A stretch of DNA of 64,000 nucleotides from Sternotherus odoratus (lineage: Eukaryota > Chordata > Testudines > Kinosternidae): contig JAVMKO010000001.1 in assembly GCA_032164245.1 (NCBI GenBank), positions 62,788,892-62,852,891 of the forward strand, given 5' to 3'. The first letter of the stretch is position 1; each line of letters opens with the position of its first letter. The position numbers and the translations under genes were made by a program. Below are positions 57,371 to 64,000 of this stretch, in pieces. The notes beneath the pieces were generated by a model. The model had not been told where the DNA came from. It did no database searches and saw only the letters and a program-made list of their open reading frames with translations.

Positions 57371-59254
57371 AGATCACTCTCCTCCTGGGGACTTGGGTGT
57401 TCTGGCATGCTAGTGACTTGCCCTCTGACCAGTTCACACTATGCCTTTGAGGCATCAAAGTTCTAACTCAAACTTAAAAGAAGGGTCATCTGTCCTAGTC
57501 ATTAGCTGAACACCACCCTCTGCTCAGGATCTGTTCTCTCCTGCAAGAATATTTAGTCCTCTTGCACTCAGCTTCCAGGCCTTTCCCATTCTTTTACAGA
57601 GTGTGGACGATCATGGCTTTTTCTCTATGGCACTTGCCCTTCTCCCTGAGCCAATGACAGGAACAAGCTAGCCAGTTACCTCCTCAGTCCTCTTGTCTGG
57701 AGGTTACCCTTCTCCAGAGCCTAATGAAGGAGCTAATGCTCCCAGCACTTTACTGAAATATCTTGAGCTCTTTCTGGAAAAGCGCACCATAATGATGTTT
57801 TCTATGAACCCTTCAAACTTAATTTCTGGCTTAAAAATCCTATTTCACAATCTGTAACTACCCCTAAATAAAAGTATTTTCCTTAGAACACAGAATTTGT
57901 GCACATTAAAGGCAAGAAGTGGAAACCACATTAAGTATGATTTTCCTTCATTCTCCCTTTAGGTTGCAAAATCTTTTGTTTCTTGTTCCAAACTTATGCC
58001 AATTCTCCCCTGAAAATTCAAACCTTGATTCCTCTGGACCAATATTTAAAATATCTGGGTCATATTCCAAAACCAGAAGTATTTAACAAGCATAGTGCCC
58101 AATTCACCTTTGGCAGAAGTGAGCTAAATTCCACCACTGTCAATGAATTTGCAACTTGCTTGTCCACTCAGCTTTTCTAGAACACACAAGATTAGTGGAA
58201 GGCAGAGTTCTACCTGAGTGTAGAAGATGCTAACTACATCTTTCCTAATAACCCCCAAACTGTGATATTTCAGTTAGACACCTGAAAAAATTACAGTATT
58301 TGCCTCTTGATAAGGATGAACAACTCCTTTTTTGCTTTCAGTCAGTTCATTGAGAGGTCATCTTTAATGCAATGGGAAGCTGTGTTTAATCTATTTTTCA
58401 ATATTTTTTTCACTAATAACTGTTTTTACAGCATATTTTAGCAGGAGCTTCTAGCATTTCAGCAAACCAATTTAGAGTCATTACATATCCTCCCACATAA
58501 AGTTATTGGATTTGCTTTATAGGCAGAAGTCTCAATTGTCATAATTTATCTATCCCTGACCAGGTGTTTTTTTTAACAATTTCTTTTCTTCTAAAATTCA
58601 GAATTCATTTGGAAATTTTCACTATAAGTTCTCTTCTGAGGAAGTTTTAATTATTATTTTTTGCAAGGGAGGGTGATATTTCCATCATGATCTACAGTTT
58701 CTTCTGCTTTTCCTGACTTATTTTTCTTTGAGGAATAGTATTGTTACAGAAGATATTCCTAATGGGAAGCTGGATTCTCAAACTACCAGAAGTAACTAGC
58801 TCTGTTATATAAACCTGTTTCATGTCAAACTTGCTACAGGATTTTTAAAAGAAACCAAACTGCCCAAAATGATTTGAAAATTAAAACACCATAAGAAAAT
58901 TAACTCATTCCACATTTTAAATATATAGCTAAAATGCCACTAGAAGGAACTGTATAGCAAACATATTAAATTAATTAATAAAAAGCAATGAATTGGTCTT
59001 GCTGTGGACTAATGATGATCCACATATCAGAGAGCAGTAATGCACTGGGACTGTATCAGAAAAGTATTTATAGTCCAGCATCCTCATTTTTTTAATCCAT
59101 TACAATTAAATGTCATTAATTCTACAATCATTTTCATTAGAGAAGTTTACTTAAAAAGTCTGGTTTACTCTAATTGATACAATTCTTCAACAGAAAACAC
59201 TTTCATTTCCAGAAAATTGCTACCCTTTCAATACAAGTACCTAAGAACTTTTGC
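57371..59254. other. no firm features
   Basis: 57.39-57.80 kb may be the right part of the LTR-type repeat seen at 55.3 kb. From 57.8 kb on it is AT-rich with no visible structure. Confidence 0.45.
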
Positions 59255-59269
59255 TTATTGTGATAGAGG

Positions 59270-59850
59270 AAGGTCAGGGAGCTGTGGCAGAGTGCTTGAG
59301 GGGAGATATATTAACTCAAGGCTCATTAAGGCGTGGGTCCCTGTAGACTAGGAAAGCAGGCAGCAGCTTAATTGGAGCACCTGCTGTCAATTAAGGCCTT
59401 AATAAAAACCCCTGCTTCAGGCAGACAGGAGTTTGGAAGGAGTTTGGAGGAGTTGGAGCGGAGAGCAGTTTGGAGGAGTTGGAGCGGAAAGCAGTTTGGA
59501 GGAAAGCAGAGCAGAGTTTGGAGAAGTGCTACGGTGAGCTAAGAAAGACCCAGACTGAAGGTAAAGGAACACCTGGCTTGTGCAGAGAGAGGACAGGAAG
59601 CCCCCACAAGCTGAAGAGTAGGAGAGGGAAGTAGCCCAGGGGAAGAAATAGCTAATCCAAGTGGTTTACCACTATCCTCAGGGCCCCTGGGCTGGGACTC
59701 GGAGTAGAGGAAGGGCCTGGGTCCCTCCCTCTCCACTTCTCCCCTCTAGGATACTAGTGGGACAGTTAATACCCTGTTCAGGGGCAAGAAATAGGCTCCC
59801 TGAATCCCCCACAAGAAGAGAAAGCGCAGGACCCATCAGTATAGTACCAG
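59270..59850 (+). mobile_element. LTR-like repeat
   Basis: 'tgctgtcaattaaggcctta' and a TATA-like 'taataaaaacccc' at about 59400 are followed by a G-rich R-like block. Then come 'gggaagtagcccagggg', 'ctgggctgggactcggagta' and 'gcgcaggacccatcag'. I recognise these phrases from an abundant turtle LTR-type repeat. Neither TG/CA ends nor a duplication could be fixed. Confidence 0.5.
59430..59525. repeat. short minisatellite, about 26-29 bp units
   Basis: 'gcagtttggaggagttggag' plus 'cgga(a/g)a' repeats about three times inside the LTR-like repeat. Confidence 0.8.
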
Positions 59851-61179
59851 AAATTTACCACATAATATATTTTCTGAATCTCCAGGGCTGTGTCCTTCAG
59901 AATCCATTAAAGCAGCTTCAAATGCTGAGCTTACTTGTAAAACATGTGAATGGAGCGGGGAAAATGTCTGAGATAGCTCTCTTGTCTATTCAGATGCTGT
60001 GCAAGACAAATAGGTGAGATCAAAGATGCAACTTACCTTGTTAACTATACAAAAATAGTCATAACACTACTGAAAAAAACCTGGTATATTCTTCAAGAAC
60101 ATGTTCAGCCCTTTACACCAGCTCTAAATTGGTATTTTCCATGTTGTAAAAGAGTATACAGCCCTGCACTGGAAAGGAAGGAGTTAAAGAGCTACTTTGG
60201 GCCCAGGCAGCCCTACCTCATCTCAAACTTTGGTGGCTAAAACCTTATCAAGAAGTGAAATATTTCAGAAATAAATGTCAGAACATTTCTATACTGTCTA
60301 TTCATATTTTATGTGATAACAGTTCTCATCTATTTCATATGATTTACCTTTAACAATAAAAGACATGTTATTCACAATGTCAAATGCCCTTCAGAGCAAC
60401 TGCACATATTTGGATTAATCCTCCATTGAAACAGAAACAGTTCTAAAGCACACATAGTTTAGTTTCATATCATCTGTATGATGCTTCAAAAAATCAATTA
60501 GCTTAGCATCCTAAACACTAATGAAAACAGGAAGGTCTTTTGAGAACTATGATGCTGCAGTATGCTGCTAGGTATACTATTTTTCAGAGCTACAGATATG
60601 CCTACAAGAGCCACTTGACTTCTCTTAACAAAATGAGAGGCTACAGTTGATAAAATACTGATTGCTTCTCAGATCATTTAACAACAAAAAACATGTTGGC
60701 GTATCATTTTTACTACAACTGGCAATTCTAGAGTGCAAATAGGCCCCAGATCAACAGGTGCTGAAGACAATGTGAATTCTCACAGGGAGTAAAGTTAAAT
60801 CTGCAGGATTCGAACCTTAATTGGTATAATTTAAGGGATAGCTTTTCAATAGCACAATTTCCAGGGAGGATCAGTGCCTCAGTCCTTTGTGCCTTTGAAA
60901 ATCTCTCCCTTGAGACTTTCATCAAAAAAACTCCTAAACAGAGATGCAATCTTTTCAGTACTGAATTTATTATGCTCGTCTGAGTTTGCCCTACCCTATA
61001 CATGTTAAAGTGCACTAATAACCAGCCATAATCAGATTAATGGACCAGCTCTAACTGGCAATAAAACATAGTTTTGTTGACCTATGATGCGGGACAATTG
61101 GTGGAAAAACTATGAACTGATGATTCTTCAGAATTTAATATGAATGGTCTAAAAGGATACTGTTAATTTGGAATTTAGC
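59851..61179. other. no recognisable features
   Basis: AT-rich spacer. The 118-codon plus frame at 59661-60017 mostly overlaps the LTR-like repeat and has no motif. Confidence 0.55.
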
Positions 61180-61315
61180 GAGACAATGTGGGTGAGAAAA
61201 TATCTTTCATTGCACCAACTTTCATGCTCACACAGAGCTTTTCTTCAGGTCTTGAGTGGTTCATTTTATGTCTCTAATATCCTAGGACCAACATGGCTAC
61301 ATCACCACTGCAAAC
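61180..61315. repeat. unclassified turtle-type interspersed repeat, short copy
   Basis: It contains 'caatgtgggtgagaaaatat' plus 'ctttcattgcaccaac', then 'cagagcttttcttcaggtct', then 'ctaatatcctaggaccaaca' plus 'tggctacatcacc'. This is the same family as the 44.9-kb copy, with a shortened middle. Confidence 0.6.
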
Positions 61316-61335
61316 TTGAAATTTAGTCAGTTTAA

Positions 61336-61361
61336 AATATATATATATATATATATATATC
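61336..61361. repeat. (AT)n microsatellite
   Basis: About 26 bp of AT dinucleotides. Confidence 0.95.
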
Positions 61362-63363
61362 TAAAAGCTGTTTCATGCTCAGGTGATTCAACTGTCCTTG
61401 CCCATTTTTATGGTTTTAACTTCTATTTTTCTTGCCCTTTTAAAAAAAAAAAAAACATGAAAGATCCACGCAAACAAAAGGGGAAGCTGACTGTGGCTCT
61501 GGATTCTGCAACTGGATCTGTTAAACACATTTACACTAGATTCCCATTTACACTAATTAGACTCCAAAGGAAGTCTACCCGAGAGGATTGCAGTGTGGAA
61601 GTGCACTTCACTGTCTATACAGGGAAACAGTGAAATTGACAACACGCAAACTACTGAAAAATGGAAAAAAAGAAATATTTGTATTCTAATCTCTTTCAGT
61701 TTGAACATTATTATTATTGAACAATATAAAATGCTTTACCTAACTAAAGTCTGATTTATTAAATTGACACTGTCTACTTAAATGGGAATGGATATTTAAA
61801 TTATGTGATCTAATGAGATGCTCAGCAAAACAACATATAAATACTGACTACTCTTTCGGGTGTTACGTTTAGAACATTACACAATTGATTTGGGGCTAAA
61901 TTATCACTGAGTCCTACACGACTTCCTGCGGAGCAACAGGGTATAGGCCGTACTGCTGCATGTAGCCTGCCCAAATCACAACTCCAGGTGCTGGGGAGAT
62001 AGGCTTCACCAAAAACTGTTACTCTTCCTTCACAAGGGACAGGAAGTTGGTTGAGCCTTGTCTTCACTCCTCACTGCTACAATGTGCTAGCCAGAAGAGT
62101 AAAACCAGCATAAGAAGGCAAGTTAGCTGAAGTCTGTAAAGGGATGCAGAAAGGTACTTCTGTTCCTAGGATCAAGAAAACAGGGAAGTAATTGCGAGGA
62201 ACTCTGAGTTGCAATTCCTTCTCAGGCCTCCTCCCGGCACAATTACACCTGGCTCTTACTCAGGGTTTAGAGTAAAACATTAATCTAGCCCTTCAGGATT
62301 ACTGCATCATATTCCATATTTGGAAAATTATCATAAAAAACAGATGCAGATTATTTTGATATATGATAATAAAATTTAATTTTTTTTAATTTGCTCATTT
62401 GTATCTGACTTTCAAAGTAATAACTGATAAATGCAATTTACATCTGACACAGATTATGCAGCAATACTTTAAATCTGAAGCATTAAAAAATCTGTGACAA
62501 AGAAATGCCCTAAAGGACAATAGGGTAAAAGTTATTATTATCTGGAGATTTTAGACTGAGGCTGAGAATATTTAAGTACAATGTCATATAAGTAAAACAT
62601 GAAGAGAGTTTTTTGTGTATCTAAGGAATGAATTTATGGTTAGCTCTTAAAAGTGAACTTAATTTTAAAAAGGAATTCTAAAATACCCTTTAAGATCCTG
62701 TATCGTTATTAGAATAAATTACTCAAAATAAATATTTAATACATTTAAAGCCAAATACATTTTAAAATTACTCACCCACCTTCACCTCCAGGACACCACA
62801 AACAGCTAAAATGCTGTAAGTTATGCTACTTCCTTCTCAGCTTTGGGGGGTTGGTGGCAAGAATTAAAACTTTCCAGAAACCTGAACCTCATATTTAATT
62901 TTCATAAGGAAAATTAAACCCTTCACTTCACTTTGAAAATGATGTATTTAATCATGTCAAAGCTAGTTGCACATGCATTCTGTAATTCAATGCAGACAGA
63001 TAATTGTTTGTATTTGTTGATTTTGAAAGCATTTCAGTGCATCATTAAAAGAGAAAATCACCTAATAATTCTTATTACTTTTTCTAAGAAACTGAATACT
63101 GAATTGGAATCAGCTGCCAGGTAATTATGTTGTGCTCTACCATGTGAAAAGCTGAGTTTTGATCAATGAACTCAGGCTCCTCTTCTCTGTTTAAAGAGGG
63201 TAGGAGTGTTCCAAATGTGACAGTCAGTCCAGACTGGGGACAAGCAGGGGTAGTCTTGAGTTTTAATTATGAGGCTGATTGGCCTGCTAGAAGAGCATAG
63301 TTCAGTTGATGGAGTACAGAACTGAGTGTAAAAGATTTGGGTTCTGCACCATGTGAGACCCAA
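61362..63363. other. no recognisable features
   Basis: AT-rich spacer with an A homopolymer at about 61442-61455. No coding or repeat evidence. Confidence 0.55.
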
Positions 63364-63371
63364 GTGGTATG

Positions 63372-63589
63372 CAGTGCTGGCTCTAACTTTTTTGCCACCC
63401 CCAAACAAAAAAAAAGAGTGGTCAGAGGAGCGAACCAGGGGCGGGGGGGGGGGAGAGGGAAGGAGGGAGGGAAGGAGCTGCAGTGCAGCTGGAGGAGCGA
63501 AGCGAGGGGCTGAGTGGCCGGAATGCCACCTTTTACAGCGTGCGGCCCCAGGCACATGCTTGCTATTCTGGTGCCTGGAGCCAGCCCTG
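63372..63589. mobile_element. hAT MITE (218 bp)
   Basis: The termini CAGTGCTGGCTCTA and (complement) CAGGGCTGGCTCCA match at 12 of 14 positions. The flanks GTGGTATG (63364-63371) and GTTGTATG (63590-63597) match at 7 of 8, an 8-bp hAT duplication. The interior is G-rich and gives false open frames on both strands. Confidence 0.87.
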
Positions 63590-63597
63590 GTTGTATG

Positions 63598-64000
63598 CTG
63601 CAGCTAATTCATTGGGTAACACTTCTGTGTGTGCATGTGTGTCTTTTTCCTCACAGCAAAGTGGATGTAATAATATTTGCTGACCTCTGTAAAAGTGCAC
63701 CAAGCTCTACAGCTGAAAAGAGCTATATCAAATACAAATCATAATTATCCTCTTCAATCCAAAACTCAATTCAGCTTTTGCTATGGAGCTACAACCAATG
63801 CCTACATAATTATCTTTTTTAAAAAGATACCTATTGGAACTCCCTGTGATACTGCACCCCATATTCTTCACAGAGATACAATTAGGATATATTCTGTACA
63901 TATGCCTTGTAAGGTATTATCCTAAAAGTCTTGGTCTGCTAAACATTAATATCTCGTCGGATTTTATGTGCTATCATTGTATGTAAAATTATGAACTTTG
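63598..64000. other. no recognisable features
   Basis: AT-rich end of the window with no recognisable element. Confidence 0.55.

Noticed and set aside
1..64000. Search for prokaryotic operons, phage modules, toxin-antitoxin or defence systems, tRNAs and riboswitches
   Set aside because: No long genes, ribosome-binding sites or cloverleaf-forming segments were seen. Content is typical of vertebrate repeats and spacer. A tRNAscan/Infernal run would settle the RNA question.

Overview
The window looks like non-coding DNA from a vertebrate, most likely a turtle (Testudines); a crocodilian or other sauropsid is less likely. The host call rests on recognition, not alignment. It draws on a CR1 LINE whose 3' end has the usual ATTCTATGATTCT-like terminus, several hAT, Tigger and Helitron families of the kind common in turtle contigs, a Penelope-like element, and the absence of bacterial-style gene packing. 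I see no intact host gene. Nearly every long open frame lies inside a repeat or a low-complexity tract. The window is therefore probably intergenic or inside a large intron.

Layout. 0-5 kb is AT-rich DNA with a broken hAT fragment and a possible solo LTR. 5.5-6.06 kb is a short non-autonomous Helitron. 6.36-7.7 kb is a CR1 LINE on the minus strand. 9.9-10.2 kb is a Tigger-type MITE with TA duplications. 12.5-13.8 kb is a decayed RTE-like LINE. 15.8-16.1 and 17.6-18.7 kb are MITE-like elements, the second holding a GC-rich inverted minisatellite. 19.4-20.3 kb is an 851-bp hAT element with a perfect 8-bp duplication. 20.8 kb holds a 94-bp retroposon with an internal inversion. 22.1-24.7 kb holds two LTR-like repeats flanking the tail of a LINE. 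28.4-30.4 kb packs a 5S-rRNA-derived SINE with a 15-bp duplication, a hAT MITE and a hairpin-shaped hAT transposase relic. 32.5-34.7 kb is a second, much larger Helitron of the same family, filled with expanded minisatellites. 35.2-35.8 kb is a head-to-head MITE dimer. 37.6-39.0 kb is another LINE. 44.3-48.1 kb holds a MITE, an unclassified repeat and an internally deleted hAT. 48.56-48.83 kb carries an unusual A-B-A'-B' inverted structure. 53-54.3 kb holds two hAT MITEs of one family. 55.9-57.4 kb is a MITE fragment abutting a decayed Penelope-like element. 59.3-59.85 kb is an LTR-like repeat, and 63.4-63.6 kb a last hAT MITE.

How it fits together. This is a mobile-element graveyard that samples most eukaryotic transposition modes: target-primed LINE/SINE insertion, Penelope, cut-and-paste hAT, Tigger and possible Harbinger, rolling-circle Helitron, and probable LTRs. 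All recognisable coding remnants carry stops, frameshifts or altered catalytic residues. The most unusual structure is the A-B-A'-B' double inversion near 48.7 kb. Next are the Helitron and MITE interiors that grew into inverted, G4-prone minisatellites, and the 5S-derived SINE.
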